64,000 bases of DNA from Tenebrio molitor (lineage: Eukaryota; Arthropoda; Insecta; Coleoptera; Tenebrionidae), in assembly GCF_963966145.1 (NCBI RefSeq), contig NC_091048.1, positions 6,076,001 to 6,140,000 on the forward strand, in the 5' to 3' direction. Shown here piece after piece: positions 1 to 12,005 of this stretch (positions within the stretch are counted from its first letter, which is position 1; each line of letters starts with the position of its first letter). The notes under the pieces are model-generated. The model made no database searches. It was given only the letters and a program-made list of their open reading frames with translations, and was not told the DNA's origin. A program made the position numbers and the translations under genes.

Positions 1-1127
1 TTTCGCAGTATTAATTTAAATCAGGAAATAAGCGTATAATAAGCGGAAACTTTATAGATTATTTCTTGCCTGCCTGTTCTTATTTTAGTTGAATTTTCAG
101 TTCGATTCAGTTTAGCTAACTGAGAATTTCGCTGAAACTGGTTAGTATAAACTACGTTTTTTTTTCAGAGCAGAGAACTTTTTAAATTATTTAATCGAGG
201 ACTAGTGGAATGTATAATTAAGCAAAATCCCCGAAGAAGGTTTATTATTAATCTAAAGAATATTTTTTTATCGCGACGATCAAAATCAATGTCAGAGACG
301 CATTCTGGGCAATAGTTGTAACATCTTACGCTTTGACAGGGGAGTAAATATTTGCTACTTCACCGTCAGCGTTAGCTCAAAATTCAACAGAAGCCCGAAC
401 TGTTACACAATTTTTTTTTTATGTATTTAAGATTTAAGAAGAGGCAGCAGTTTCGTTTTATTCATGACTACATTATATCCAGCTCTGGCACGTTGTCCCA
501 TATTCGGTGACTTTTGGCTGTATGTCAACTTATTGCATTATTAAGTTAAGAGGGGGCGATATTCATGAGAGATGATGCAGCAGTCTCTTGTACAATGCGA
601 AATCGTATTTGAACAGAGTGTGTAACGCCTTCTCGACACAACTCACATACAATAATCTTCATACATTATGAAGACGTTACGACGTACAATAAAAGATGAA
701 TTTGCGAGGGTCACAACTTTGTTCCCATATTAAATTATAAAACAACAATAAGCCGGAAATAACAGAACGCCGTACTCATCCAGGCGGCTCTCCCTCTCTT
801 TCCCTCTTTTTTTCGTAATAAAGTCGACGGGCCCACGCCCCTCGTCTATCTCTCGAATCTTGGGGCAAGTTTTCATGTTGAAACTTCGAAACCCTTCCTC
901 TTAATTAAATTTATTAACCCCAGCTGACCACTGATTTTTTCAACAATATGCACATTCAGTTTATGCGATTTACCTCAATTCACACGAAGAAATACCAGGA
1001 ATAATAATAATAAATATTATTACATATTTCAATACTTTTTGTGAAAAAGATTTTTTAATGTAACTAATTTTATATATTCTCTTTTATTGAGAAGGACACC
1101 TATATGGGTTTAAAAAGGATAAAGAAC
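1..1127. other. Unassigned AT-rich sequence
   Basis: I see no gene, paired inverted repeat or second copy elsewhere in the window. A C- and T-rich, locally GC-richer patch lies around 780-870. It could be regulatory, but nothing in it identifies a function. Confidence 0.4.
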
Positions 1128-1395
1128 TACTTTTTTTATTGTCTCCGAGGAGGTAGGGTTTCCAACGCTTTTTGACCCAGAACGGAAAAGATCTAGGATG
1201 AGTAGGGTTTGGTTCTGTAAGGAATTGTGGGATGAAGGTACTGAGGCATAGTGATACTATTTATGCCCATTTAGGCATAACGTGGGGAAAAGCTCCCGAA
1301 AAAAAGCCATTCATGGCGCCTCTGGGATTCGAACCTCGCATCTCTTGAGTGCAAGCTGAATGCGCTCCGCTCCTAGCCACAACACCTACTACTTG
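1128..1395 (-). mobile_element. tRNA-derived SINE, minus strand
   Basis: Read on the minus strand, this begins with an RNA polymerase III type 2 promoter. A TGGCTAGGAGCGGAGCGC A-box-like stretch lies near 1379-1362 and a perfect B box (GGTTCGAATCC) at 1335-1325. The spacing between them is that of a tRNA gene. A non-tRNA body follows, containing a CTTTTCCCC motif also seen, as GTTTTCCCGC, in the second SINE at 22 kb. The 3' end is near CGGAGACAATAAAAAAAG at about 1128-1145. A cloverleaf with a functional anticodon arm is not convincing, so this is a SINE and not a tRNA gene. The boundaries are approximate. Confidence 0.75.
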
Positions 1396-2435
1396 GTTCG
1401 CTGATGCGGCTGGTATTTATACATGTGGAATAAGAATGGACCTAAGACAGAATCTTGACGGACCAAAATTTTATAAATTATTTCATTAGACGCAATTTTT
1501 GTGAGTTTGTGAATAAGAATCTATTTTCCAAGTTTAAATGTTTGGTCATTTTAATAATAATTGGTGTTTTATTGGTCGAGACTTGCAACTTTTATCGAAT
1601 CGGTGAGCAAGGTTGATGCAGGTTTAATTAAAAAAGTCCACGTAAATTAAAAGAAAACGACCATTCCACGCGTCAACCGGGAATCTGTTCCAATGCGATA
1701 ACGCTAAACTTTGTTCCATGTGAAAATCAACAGTGCAGCATTTGTACTTGCAAACTTTACATTCTGTTTAATAAATTACAAAATAATTTTGTAATTACCT
1801 ACGAAGCGGAATTTCGCGGACTAAGGAAAATAAATTATTTACCTCCCTACCTGAAAGCCGAAAAGAATGAACTAATTCAATTTTATCTTCCGGGGGAGAA
1901 TTTCCTGGTGAAATTGTAGTCCGCTTGTCTGTCACACGTATTTTCCTGTTTACGTTATATTTGCTAAATTCGGCACGTCTCGAGACTGGTTGAATTACAT
2001 TGGCATTTTTTGATCGTAAGTAAATTCGAAATCTAATTTACTTCTTCTCATCCGAGATCCAACTTTCTCTTCTTTCCGCCAATTATTTCCCGCCTGTTTA
2101 CATTTATTTCGATATTTGCAGCGCAATCGAACAGCACTGCGGTGCAACAACTCGACGAAAGTGTCTGGATAATTTATCTAGCCGGGGGAAGATGAAATAA
2201 TTTATTCACCCCAAGATTCTTAAAAGAAATTATCAAACCAAAAGCGTTTTTAAAAAACTCTTCAATTGAAGATAATTTTTAAACTCATTACCTTAAAAAT
2301 GACATTTCGCAGGCTATTTTGAAGCATTCGCCTTTTTGATGATGATGAAAATTTTGAAAGAGTGAAAATAAATCGCTATTAATTCGATTGACACTTTGAC
2401 AAGCGCCATCCTATTCACAAAGGGTATACGACAAA
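1396..2435. other. Unassigned sequence
   Basis: No supported gene or repeat. A tract near 2090-2190 has a splice-acceptor-like pyrimidine run followed by a GC-richer segment, but its reading frame closes after 17 codons. Confidence 0.35.
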
Positions 2436-2549
2436 TCACATTTAATGCACACTCGCGCAAATGAAGCACTCGCTCTTTCGTCGCTCGTGCCTCAAATAAA
2501 GCGCTCATGCGCGAAAAATGTCTTCTCGCACTCATTTAGTAAATAACTA
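2436..2549. repeat. Fold-back unit (AATAACTA-ended family)
   Basis: A degenerate palindrome around the core GCACTCGCTCTTTCGTCGC, flanked by weakly matching CGCGC-containing arms, ends at AAATAACTA (2541-2549). The combination of core and terminus matches the window-wide fold-back family, but the arms are poorly paired. It may be an old copy. Confidence 0.45.
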
Positions 2550-4216
2550 GAAATATACCTAAATAGACAATATGTGACGTCACTTTACAATACAATTTTA
2601 AATTTTTAAAATGTCAAAATTCACAAGACGTAGTTTGTAATATGCACCTAAATATGCTACGAATTGCTGGCAATTTCCTTAAATAGGACTGCACTGCGAG
2701 CAAGTGCTTCGTAAACGCATATTGCAGGATGGAAGCGTCCTCTAATTCCTTATAAGCAAGGTTTTACACGATAATTCCATTCTCCGTTTTCAAAATTTCG
2801 AAAGGACTGTAATGTCAAAGAAACGTCAATTTTAAAGCAACTGTGCTGTTGTTAAAAATGTTTTGATATCGGACGAATTGATCTTAAAATTAATACAAGT
2901 GTTTAAGAAACGTTAACGTAAATTGAACAATTTATAAGAATTCTTGTGTATTCTCTTGAACAATAACTGAAGGAATTTCATTGTGAGTGTGCAGCGCCTG
3001 ACGCTTGCGAATACATATAGAGGAATGTCCATTAAAACATTTTATGTAGTCGACTCCGGTTCTACACGTTAAATTAACCGGAGGTCAATAAGGTGGTCGT
3101 AAATCAGTGACGTAGGCAGAGTAAATTTCAGAGGCGATCGTCGTGCTGGAAGAGGAAATGCCTTACGATTTCAGCATTTGAAATTGACACTTATCGCTGC
3201 CTGAATCCCAACTGAGTTTTGTGGTTTCAGATTTAATTAGGTACGCAGCAAACATCAATGTAGAGCAAATTATAGGGAAATGCCTTGGGCTATTGTGCAT
3301 ACACCAATTAGTGAATAATTCGGTAAGAAACCGACTATAGATCCCATTCACGGCGGAAAGTTATTCCATATTACTTACCGCTACTTACTGAAATTTGATA
3401 AGTCGGTTGTGCTTAACTCGATACTCTTAATTTACTTACTCATCAGTTTACAACGTAATATTCGACAATACTTTACACATACAACGTTTCTCTTAACCTT
3501 CTCAAATCCCTTCGAATTAAGTTGCAAATTACCACTCCAGTTAATAAGAAAAAATATTGGTACGTGTTTGTGTAACCTCTCGTGGTTTACATATTTCCCT
3601 TTGCAATCTTTGTTCAAGTAACTTTTACTACCATACCGTGAAAGCTCTTGTTTCATTTGAAACCAAATTTATTTATTTCATATAATTCTTTACACCAGTC
3701 GGAGCTGTCATCTCAATTCCGAGACTGCGACATCGCCAATCCCCTTTTTGCAAGACCACAGGTTTCAACCGCGTACAGTGTTAATTAGCTAATTAGTATT
3801 TCACCTAGTTAATTAGACCACCGAATCGTACTTGTTTGCCAGTTTTACGCGAGATAATTTCTGCATTCATAAATTTACCCCTTTCAGGTAAAAGTTCAAG
3901 TTGGGAGTGGTCTTCACACTCACCTTTCTCTTCACACCGAACATTATCAAAGGTCTGCTGTTTCGTTTAATTTAAAATTTTGCTTTATTTGTTCCTTATT
4001 AAATTAAGTAGTTCTTTTTTCACGAATGGGACGCCTAACAATGCCACGAGTCTTTTCTGATTCGGCTATTTCGGTACATGAATTTGCATAACGCCAGAGT
4101 GAAATAATGACACGCCATGACACCTTCTTCCAAATTACCAAATTTGTATTCTTTCGTCCACCATGTTTCTATCTTTCTTATCTTTCTTTTATCCGTTGTT
4201 TATATATTTTATTGTT
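2550..4216. other. Unassigned AT-rich sequence
   Basis: Only short open frames (62-74 codons) with no recognisable domains. A TGACGTCA octamer lies at about 2575-2582. No paired terminal repeats were found. Confidence 0.35.
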
Positions 4217-4549
4217 TTCAACTGTCATAAATTCTCATTTTTCTCCTATGTAAACTGCCTCCTAACTGCTCTAAAGCAAAAAATAGCAGATAACCAACCG
4301 TTGCCCTAGACAACACATTCAAAGTGACATTTCTTGAAAAATTTGTCAAAACTGTCAAAAGCAAATGCGAAATCATTTTTAAAAAATTTTGAAGCTTTAG
4401 GGACGTCGTTTCAAACAATAAAATTCTGTATGCAACTCGTTTCTGTGCAAATTGGGCTTTTCTCCTCGCTACGCTCGTATTTCAATCTGGCCTCTCGGGC
4501 AATTAGAAAAGCCCAATTTACACAGAACCTCGTTGCATAAATAACTATT
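4217..4549. mobile_element. Fold-back terminated element, copy A
   Basis: A body of about 210 bp (4217-4428) is followed by a palindrome with 35-nt arms at 4429-4463 and 4505-4539. The arms pair almost throughout, and the core contains CTCGCTACGCTCG. The unit ends with AAATAACTATT at 4539-4549. The body matches, on the opposite strand, the sequence at about 39.59-39.76 kb beside another such palindrome, so body and palindrome were dispersed together. No coding capacity is evident. Confidence 0.7.
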
Positions 4550-5831
4550 ATACGTTATATTATTACAATTACACTATTTCATTATTTTTTTAAGATTTCT
4601 GAAGTTTACTAATTTCATCTTCTGTTTTACTGCAGTTTCCAAATCTAAGACCTAAATGACACTTTGTTCTGTTCAATAATACCATTCCAGATCTGTACCT
4701 TGCAAGTCATTAATGTGCGTTATACTTGATTGAAACATTCAAATGAGGTAGTTTAACACCCTTTTAGCTTCTTTTACTCTCACTCTAAGTTTTGCAACTG
4801 ATTTATTTCCTCAAACAATCCCTACGCAGGCTATAAAATACTGCAATAAAGTCCATCAAGAATGCGTATATTTGTCTGTCTACGCCTGTTTCTTATCACT
4901 TTTTCTTACCCCTACTTTAGCATAATGCTTATTTGATTCAGGAAAGTTTTTCTTCAGTCATATCCGATAGTACTATTGCGTCCCCTGTTATTAATTTTCT
5001 TTGATGAATTTGGCATGTACGTAATTTCTAAATTCTTATTTTCATTTTTTTAAATTTTGCTTATGTTATTATGTTTTTACTATTACTTCTTTTGTTACTT
5101 TGTATTTCAGTGATACATTTATATCGTTTATTGTTAACGGGGCATTTTGAGTATTTAAAAGTCTTTCTGTCTATAATCCTTCAAACAAGGATGATCTAAG
5201 TCAACTTACTTTCGAGTCTAAGTGAATTATCGTGAATCTGGATATTTTTTTATAGTATCGCCTACAGCGGTGATTATTTGTTTAATTATATTATGAACAT
5301 TAAATAACTTGCATGTAGAATCACGATTTTACTGCCCCTGAACAATTATTGTTAATTACGATATATTCATCGAAGGTAAAATAACAAGACCTGAATTTTT
5401 TATCGGATAAATTTTTCAATTTCACGAAAATTTTTTGCTTTGACTATTTTACGAGTTGAATTTGGGCATTTTTATTCTGCCGCTTTCAGTGTTGGAATTG
5501 AATTTTGCTAGAACTAGCAACCATCATTTTACATCGTTATGTATGTTTTAGCTTTTGGAGTCCCAATAATTCAGCCTTCCGTTAATTAAAAAAAAATATA
5601 CAAACATTTTGGCTATATTTTACTGTTTTGTTTTCAAATATGTAATATCAGCTTTATTTCAATTAATGTTTTATCAATTTTGCTTAGTTTTCATGACCGC
5701 TGGAATTTTCTGCTGAATATTTTTTATTCGTCCAATATTTTCACTGACCGCACACCAAAAAATATCCTAAAATCCTTAATAATTATTGTCAACAGTAATT
5801 ACATAAGTAAATAAATCTTTCTTGCTATTTG
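4550..5831. other. Unassigned AT-rich sequence
   Basis: I see no gene, paired repeat or other structure here. Confidence 0.4.
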
Positions 5832-6043
5832 CATTTCTTTTGGTGAAAATTAAACAGATTTGCTCAAAACAATCCCTAATTCTCAAGAATTATTTCAGCA
5901 ATGTTGCTCATTTATTCAAAACAAAAGACAACAGGATCACTACTTTACTCTGTTTTGAATAAAAACGATAACATTGCTAGAATAATTCTTGAGAATAAGG
6001 GATTGTTTTGAGCAAATCCGTTTAATTTTCAACAAAACAAATG
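5832..6043. mobile_element. Long fold-back element (about 91-bp arms)
   Basis: The arms at 5832-5922 and 5952-6043 are reverse complements with only a few mismatches, around a 29-nt spacer. Matching landmarks include GATTTGCTCAAAACAATCCC in the left arm, with its complement in the right, and AATTCTTGAGAAT. The compactness and length of the arms are typical of a non-autonomous fold-back or MITE. No second copy was noticed in the window and no coding sequence is present. Confidence 0.85.
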
Positions 6044-6435
6044 TATGTACTAACATTTAAAAAAAAACCTTCAAGTGAATATAAAAAGGTACAAATTTGT
6101 ACAAAAATTTTTTTTTGTCGTCTTGTTTTAATTAATACCTCCTAACAGGTTTATGACAGAATCCTGAAAAAACGTGTATAAAATGAGAGGACACCACACA
6201 TTAGATTTACCACAAAATGTTTTAAAATTATTTTTTAGTTTCTGTTTTATACGACTGATTCATGCTGTATAATGTGTGCACGTTTGTATATACATACTTT
6301 AACAGAATGCCCCATGTTGTGGAGCCACTTTTAACATTATTTGTGGTGTAAATTGTTTATTTACATAAAGGTAATCAAAGTTAATAAAGGTTTGTTGTGA
6401 GACTCTTGAGGGAGTTCGAATGATCATATGAATAA
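6044..6435. other. Region downstream of putative minus-strand promoter
   Basis: AT-rich. If the promoter at 6436-6600 is real, this would be its transcribed region. A 54-codon frame starts with ATG near 6460 and runs to 6299 on the minus strand. It has no recognisable domain. Confidence 0.2.
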
Positions 6436-6600
6436 TGATTGATTTGTCCATGCGTGCATCCCTTTTATAGCCTGGCTGGGGATGGTGCGGCACGCTCCGA
6501 CGGCGCGCAGCTGATGATGATGGTAGGGGCCCGCGATTAGATTCTCGCTGGCGACGGTAGCGCTTCGAAAGGGTTAGTACGGGGCGCTTTGGTACTACAT
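6436..6600 (-). promoter_or_regulatory. GC-rich patch with TATA box, minus strand
   Basis: About 130 bp (6470-6600) are strikingly GC- and CpG-rich within AT-rich surroundings. At their edge the minus strand carries TATAAAAGG (6469-6461). An initiator-like TCATTA follows, with its A at 6436. That is 33 nt from the first T of the TATA box, slightly more than the usual 30-31. An alternative TCAAT has its A at 6440 (29 nt). The combination resembles an insect core promoter firing leftward. No recognisable gene follows, so the call is tentative. Confidence 0.3.
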
Positions 6601-8316
6601 CCGTGATTTATGCTACAATACTTGTTTATTACATCTAGAGTAGTTTCTGAATTGTGAACAACAGATTTGTTTCTAATTTGTTTTTACAACAAAAATTACA
6701 TTTAAATTCTTGATGTTCTGTTGTTGGATTTTTATTTTTAGTCTCTGCAGAATTGACGCAACTGTCGTCTCAATCCTACAACATTACATTCGAGTTGCAA
6801 ATTCCATATTTCCTCCAAAAGATGAATCTGAAATTCATTCACGTTTCACGATTCGTTGAAAATTTAATAAGTTATTAAGAATGGTAAATTTGCTGGGCAT
6901 CATTCTTGATATGAAGTCATAAACGTAGCCCGTTCGTAAGAAAAAGTGCGGATTATATTTTTTCAGTTTTATAAGAATTTTATGTAGCAGCTACCTTCCA
7001 CTTTTTACGAACCTTTAAAGTTCGAATAGAATTCGGTGGAGAACATCTTCGCAGGATGTCGTTCCCGTCGCTCTTCGTTATTGAATAACACAATCTCGGA
7101 TGCAACTTCCTCACAATTTAAAATTCAATCGCGCCGAAAAAATCCCCGTTAATTATGCTTCAACACAAGAGCTTTAAATTTGTCCGAGACGCACCTTCAA
7201 TTTAAAAACGTGAATATTTCATAAATTCCAGATAAAAAACGCGCCGAGATTTATGAAAATCTCAAATCTGCAATACATTTTAAAGAGTTGTCTTCCTTCC
7301 GGATTTCCGGAATTGTTACGCGTTTTGGTGATAACGGTCGGGGCGATAATTGAAATTGTCGTTTTCGTTAATTCACTGCCGTTATAAATGGTTCCGGGAA
7401 GAAAAAGCGAACAGAGGAGTCCTAATTTTACAAGGACCATTATGGAAACGTTACCCTCGCCAGCCCTTGTCACCAGGTTATGATTTGTAGGTGCGAAGAT
7501 GTTCCGTTCCATTTAGGCGAAGTGGAAAAAATCTGGCCTGCCCTTATTTACACTAAAACACCGCGAGCACAGATAGAAGTAGAGTGGAAGAACGAATGTC
7601 TTCACTAAAATATATGTATTTTATTATCTCGCTGTCAAAAGAGTGAGACTGTGTTGCCGTTAGGAATTCTGTTTCTCGTTACCCCCTATCAGATATTTCA
7701 TACGGTAATGTTTTCTTGGGGCAGTTTTTCGCTCGCTCGCAAATGTCCGATTATACATCAAAAATCTTCATTAACCGTAAAATATGGCGGCGGGGTGGAC
7801 CATTCCGGAATGGTGCTTTATGGACCGATTTATTACGGCTTATGATGATGCTTCTGGACAATTTCGTTTCACTAACAAATCGACGAATTTTGTTTAGTTT
7901 CTATTAGATAAAGTTGACGCACTTGGCTGGTCGCACTCGTGACCGTTTCAAATTCAATCCGGGAATTCTCGATTTGGCATCTTTCCAAAAGAATTCCGCC
8001 GAGCTTCTAATTTATCTCCGACAAATGAAATGGCACGACAGAATTAAAGGTAAATAACGGAGGGACTGCCAGCAAGGGACTGTAAAAAATGCAACAATTA
8101 CAGTCTTGGTTATTAAAGCAGGGCAAGATGTTCGGCCAGACTATGCAGATGTGAAGAAAAGGAAACAAGGAATATCACGTGGTGATGGATCCTCATTGTA
8201 ATTCATTGGTGCATATAATGTCATGCAACTAGGCAGGTGGTATGCAGAGTGGAATATATTACAAGCTGTAGTAATAGTAATGATAATAATAAAACCATGA
8301 GCATAACCTAATAATT
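6601..8316. other. Unassigned sequence
   Basis: No recognisable gene. A 97-codon minus-strand frame (7512-7219) includes a hydrophobic, signal-peptide-like stretch after an internal Met, but nothing else supports it. The short plus-strand frames at 7651-7907 overlap each other. Confidence 0.35.
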
Positions 8317-8572
8317 CAGGAAAGTCAATGTTGAAGTATCGTATAAAAGTCGTAAATATTTAGACAGTACTTCATTTAGTTTTTCAGTGGATGAAGATTG
8401 TTTAAAAGAAATTAAACATTTGATTAATGTTGTTGTCACAAACAACGTGCAAAGGAATTTTGAAATGTTATCAGTGATGAATATAAGTAGAAAACTTCCG
8501 GTAAATTTTGTGACGGAAAATTGTAGCCAAAAGTTAATTAAACCTTGGACAACTTCGCAAAAGTTAATTTAA
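8317..8572 (+). CDS. Candidate terminal exon, function unknown
   Basis: An open frame of about 85 codons ends at a stop at 8572. The first in-frame ATG is at 8387. A good splice-acceptor sequence (TTTAGTTTTTCAG) lies just before 8384, and another AG follows AATAATTC near 8317. An AATAAA polyadenylation-type hexamer lies at about 8598-8603, shortly after the stop. The translation is lysine- and asparagine-rich with no domain I recognise. It would fit a short last exon of a spliced gene whose other exons I cannot see. It could equally be chance, because frames of this length are common here. Confidence 0.2.
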
Positions 8573-9039
8573 TTTTTCCTGCTTTTGAGAAAACAGAATA
8601 AAATTAGCACAAGCAAGTTAAAAGAAAGAATACAATTTTGGAATAATAAATAGTTTTCCTAACAATATTTACAAGTTTTCTATGAGTTTCACTCTTGCAA
8701 TTGATGGGTTTAAATAATGACTAATGAAACGTTTTAGATCATAAAAAATGTAACAATGAAAATTAAAGTTTTGATTCTCTTCAAAGTTTGTTCAATTTTT
8801 CTTATTCTTGTTCTATTTATTCATATCATAGTTGTCAGTAATATTTAGGTTGCTTTTTTGTATTTTTGAGAAGTTGGACACATTGAAGTGATTTTATGAA
8901 ATTGTTACTAAAGTAAATTATTTGTTTATATTCAAGTGAAGAATGACAAGGCAGTTAAACCCTCAAGTAGAGTTTTGGAACACATCTAAATAGATTCTCT
9001 TTTCGTGAAGAAAAGTACTACTTTATCCACTCGTTGCAT
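8573..9039. other. Unassigned AT-rich sequence
   Basis: No gene or paired repeat seen. Confidence 0.35.
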
Positions 9040-9144
9040 AATAGTATATTATTATACGAGCTTATTAAGACGCTACGACGCTACGCTCGTCGTGCTTTAA
9101 TGGAACGAATGTGATAATACGTCTTATTAAACGAGTATACTATT
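9040..9144. repeat. Fold-back unit, copy B
   Basis: The left arm 9040-9072 (AATAGTATA ... TTATTAAGACG) pairs with the right arm 9120-9144. The core contains CGACGCTACGCTCGTCG. Just outside, CTCGTTGCATAA (9030-9041) matches the outer arm of copy A. The inner arm sequence differs from the other copies. Confidence 0.65.
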
Positions 9145-9996
9145 TTATCTACTTTGCTTTACTAATTCCTGAACTCAAGTTTTCATATTAGACTAGGGAT
9201 TTTCACGTGGGTTGGTAACAGAGATTTTTCACAAAAATGTAAGGTTATATTTATTAAATTTACTTCATAGCTTCACTTGTCATTTCACGATCAAGAGTTG
9301 TTACTTTCTAAGATCCAAAATTTTTTTGCAAAAGAAATTTTCATTGTGAATCAAATGAAAATCGATTTTTTTAAAAAATTGTAAAGATCTATTTGTTTAT
9401 TAATAATAATTTGTTTGTTCATAGAAGGAAAAGTTGTTACATTTAATATGCTAAGGAGGATTATGTGCAACTGATTTACACAAATTACTCCAAAAATAAA
9501 AAACAAAAAGGGAAAAATTTTAGTTAATCCAAAATCAAATAAATTCGTCATTAGCTTCTAACTCAGATTGTCCTAATGATATAATTATTGGAAAAATGTT
9601 ATAAAAATTGGCTGTCCCGAGTTTTTCTTTCCCAAAATGCAAATTCTCTCCTTCTAGGGTCCATATAATTTCACATCTTTAAAGTAACAGAAGCAAATGA
9701 CGTAAAGGACTTTGGATGTTGGTGTTGCTAATAAATTTATCAATCAGGTCTATAATGGACTAACTTTACTAACAATAATTTTGAAATTTGTAAATTAAGT
9801 TTTAATGAAAATAATATGACGTTAATGAAATAATCTTAATTTGGTCGTGAAAAAATCAAATATACACCTCGGGAAGGAATGCTATATTTCCCTTGATGCT
9901 TTGTAGCCCTCGGGCTTCAAATTAAACCTCAAATAAGTATGCATTTCTCTCCCTAGATATACGAGTATAACATGTTTTATCATACAATGATTTCCA

Positions 9997-10076
9997 TATG
10001 CAACTCGTTTATAAACTTTTTTGTCACGTGTTTATGGCCTAATAAAACTCACGACGTTTATAAACCTTGTTGCATA
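9997..10076. repeat. Fold-back unit, copy C
   Basis: The arms TATGCAACTCGTTTATAAAC (9997-10016) and its near-complement at 10056-10076 surround a 39-nt core. The outer TATGCAAC is shared with copy A, while the inner TTTATAAAC is specific to this copy. The sequence after it (ATATACTAATTATTTATT) resembles a decayed family terminus. Confidence 0.65.
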
Positions 10077-10753
10077 ATATACTAATTATTTATTATCAAC
10101 TCATACACTAAATAGATACCAATATGACTATGCTTTTATTTTTTATGTAATTACACAATGAAAAGCTAAATCATACGAACAGAGAACTTGATTTGTAATC
10201 TGAAAATATAAAGGAAGATAATTGTGATAATTAGTAAATTTATAAGACAGCAAATAAAATGATGACTTTTAAGAAATTGTACAGTAACTGTAACATAAAA
10301 GTGGCCAAAGATGATTGATATGTAGAATTTTAGATTTTCTTTTAAGAAAATTGGCACTAAACCTAATTCCACGTTGATTTGTATCGTCATCCCTTTACAT
10401 TAATCACATCAGGCGAAATACTCTCCCTAGAGTCTAAATCTACCAAATTCTTTTTGTCGTGTCAACAGAATGTAATTGAGATGATTTATTTTATTCTGAG
10501 CTTCAGCCAAAAAATGATTTACACTTGCCCAAAATTCTTGGAAGTGTTTCATTTTCACTTTCACTACCGTATTCACTCATTTTACGGAAACAATTGTAAA
10601 TAAACTTAATAGGTGCACATTTCGTCATTGCGATAGCTTTTGACTCTTACCTGTAGAAAATATTAATGTTATCTAATTCATATTTTGAAGTTTTATAAAT
10701 TAGATTTTTCGTAATTGTATTTTGCAGAAGCATTAACGCTGCAAAAAAATATG
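10077..10753. other. Unassigned AT-rich sequence
   Basis: Two 74-codon frames on opposite strands, without recognisable features. No paired repeats seen. Confidence 0.35.
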
Positions 10754-10835
10754 TATGCAACTTGTGTATCAACACACTTTTTTACGCGTGGGATTACCAT
10801 CGCTGCGCTCATGCGTATCAACTTCCCACTTCCAA
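10754..10835. repeat. Half fold-back unit, copy D
   Basis: It starts with the family outer arm TATGCAACTTGTGT and has the core-like ATCGCTGCGCTCATGCG, but no convincing right arm. It is probably truncated or decayed. Confidence 0.4.
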
Positions 10836-11220
10836 GAAAAAGTAGCCGTATGCTCGGCGTCATTACTGTCCATTAACTCCCTAGTGTAAATTGAAAATTG
10901 AGTGGTGTAAATTGTTTTTTGGGGACAAATACGTCAAAATATCAAATGTCACAAACGTAAAATGACATCGAAATCGGAAGAATTCTGATTCTGTCTTTGT
11001 TTGAAAAAACAGAGTACTTTCATCACTTTCTTTGTTCTTTTATTTCTGTTATCTGTAAATATTCCCAGTGAGTAATCATTTAAACGTTTTTCTTCCTAAT
11101 ATCGGGCGTTCAAATGAAATCCTGTGCTGGGAAGCGTAAATTGAGTACCTAAATTGACAGTTGTAACTAGAGCATGTTGACAACTAACCTAAAATTTATA
11201 AACAAAAAAAAAGAGTGGGT

Positions 11221-12005
11221 TTAAGACCGGACCACAGAAGTGAAAACTTCTATGGCGTCCGTTATTGATTTTAATTAATTATTATGGATGATAGCACAGG
11301 GTCATTATAAAATATTGTACCATCGTATTAGGCGTTTGTGGCTTAGTTGAATGTGCCGCAAACTTCATAACATGAGTGAGACTAGTATCGCCAATAGGTG
11401 GCGCTCCTGGCAGTAGTGGAAATCTGTCTACTAGTTTGTCTAACGTTGCGAGGCTGGCGCATCCAAAATTTGTGTGGGTTTTCAACGCCAACTACGATGG
11501 TACAATATCGTATAATGACCCTGTATTATTTCAATCCAATGCTGTTTTTAAATAAACACCAAAAATCTGTATTTTTCAAGAAATACTGCAAATACGTCTG
11601 CTTTTAGAGGTACACTCTGGCAAAATTTGTGAGGTTAGGTTTGGATGTTTAAGTTTTATTTTCTTGACGATGATATTGAATACAACACAAGTTTTCATAG
11701 CAATATTCTGTATTATGATAATTTGTCCATTTCCCACTTCACATTTTGCTACACAATTTTTTCCAATAGATGAATTGTAGAAGAACACAATGAAAACACA
11801 CCGAACAATGAAAATCTGAAAGTGACAACTGACTGTTTCTCGTTTTATTCTCTTTCACCTATGGTTTCTTGCTCGCTCCGCTAAACTCTACACTCCCGAT
11901 ATTTTAGCGTGTTGCGAACGATTTTAGCGTGTCGCATGAAACTAATTCACTGCCCGGGAATAAAATGTATGTGGTGTGCCTAAAGAAGTTTTCACTTCAA
12001 AGATG
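11221..12005. mobile_element. Inserted element with GAAGTGAAAACTTCT inverted repeats
   Basis: GAAGTGAAAACTTCT at 11237-11251 is inverted at 11984-11998, near the two ends of the block that interrupts the surrounding MITE. The block itself carries a smaller MITE at 11296-11524. It has no open frame longer than about 70 codons. The exact termini are uncertain by about 15 bp on each side. Confidence 0.55.
11296..11524. mobile_element. 229-bp MITE with 41-bp inverted repeats
   Basis: ACAGGGTCATTATA begins the left arm (11296-11336), and its complement ends the right arm (11484-11524). The arms match over roughly 41 bp with a few mismatches, both running into GGCGTT at their inner ends. The ACAGGGT... 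terminus is the sort seen on Tc1/mariner-derived MITEs. It is the innermost of three nested elements. Confidence 0.75.

Noticed and set aside
1311..1395. tRNA gene suggested by a perfect B box
   Set aside because: The acceptor and anticodon stems do not pair well, and a SINE body and tail follow.
2110..2200. Possible exon after TTTGCAG
   Set aside because: The frame closes after 17 codons and the other frames are also closed. No other gene signals.
7219..7512. 97-codon minus-strand frame with a signal-peptide-like stretch (MVLVKLGLLCSLFLPGTIYN)
   Set aside because: The hydrophobic segment follows an internal Met, no acceptor or donor of quality is nearby, and nothing after it resembles a known domain.
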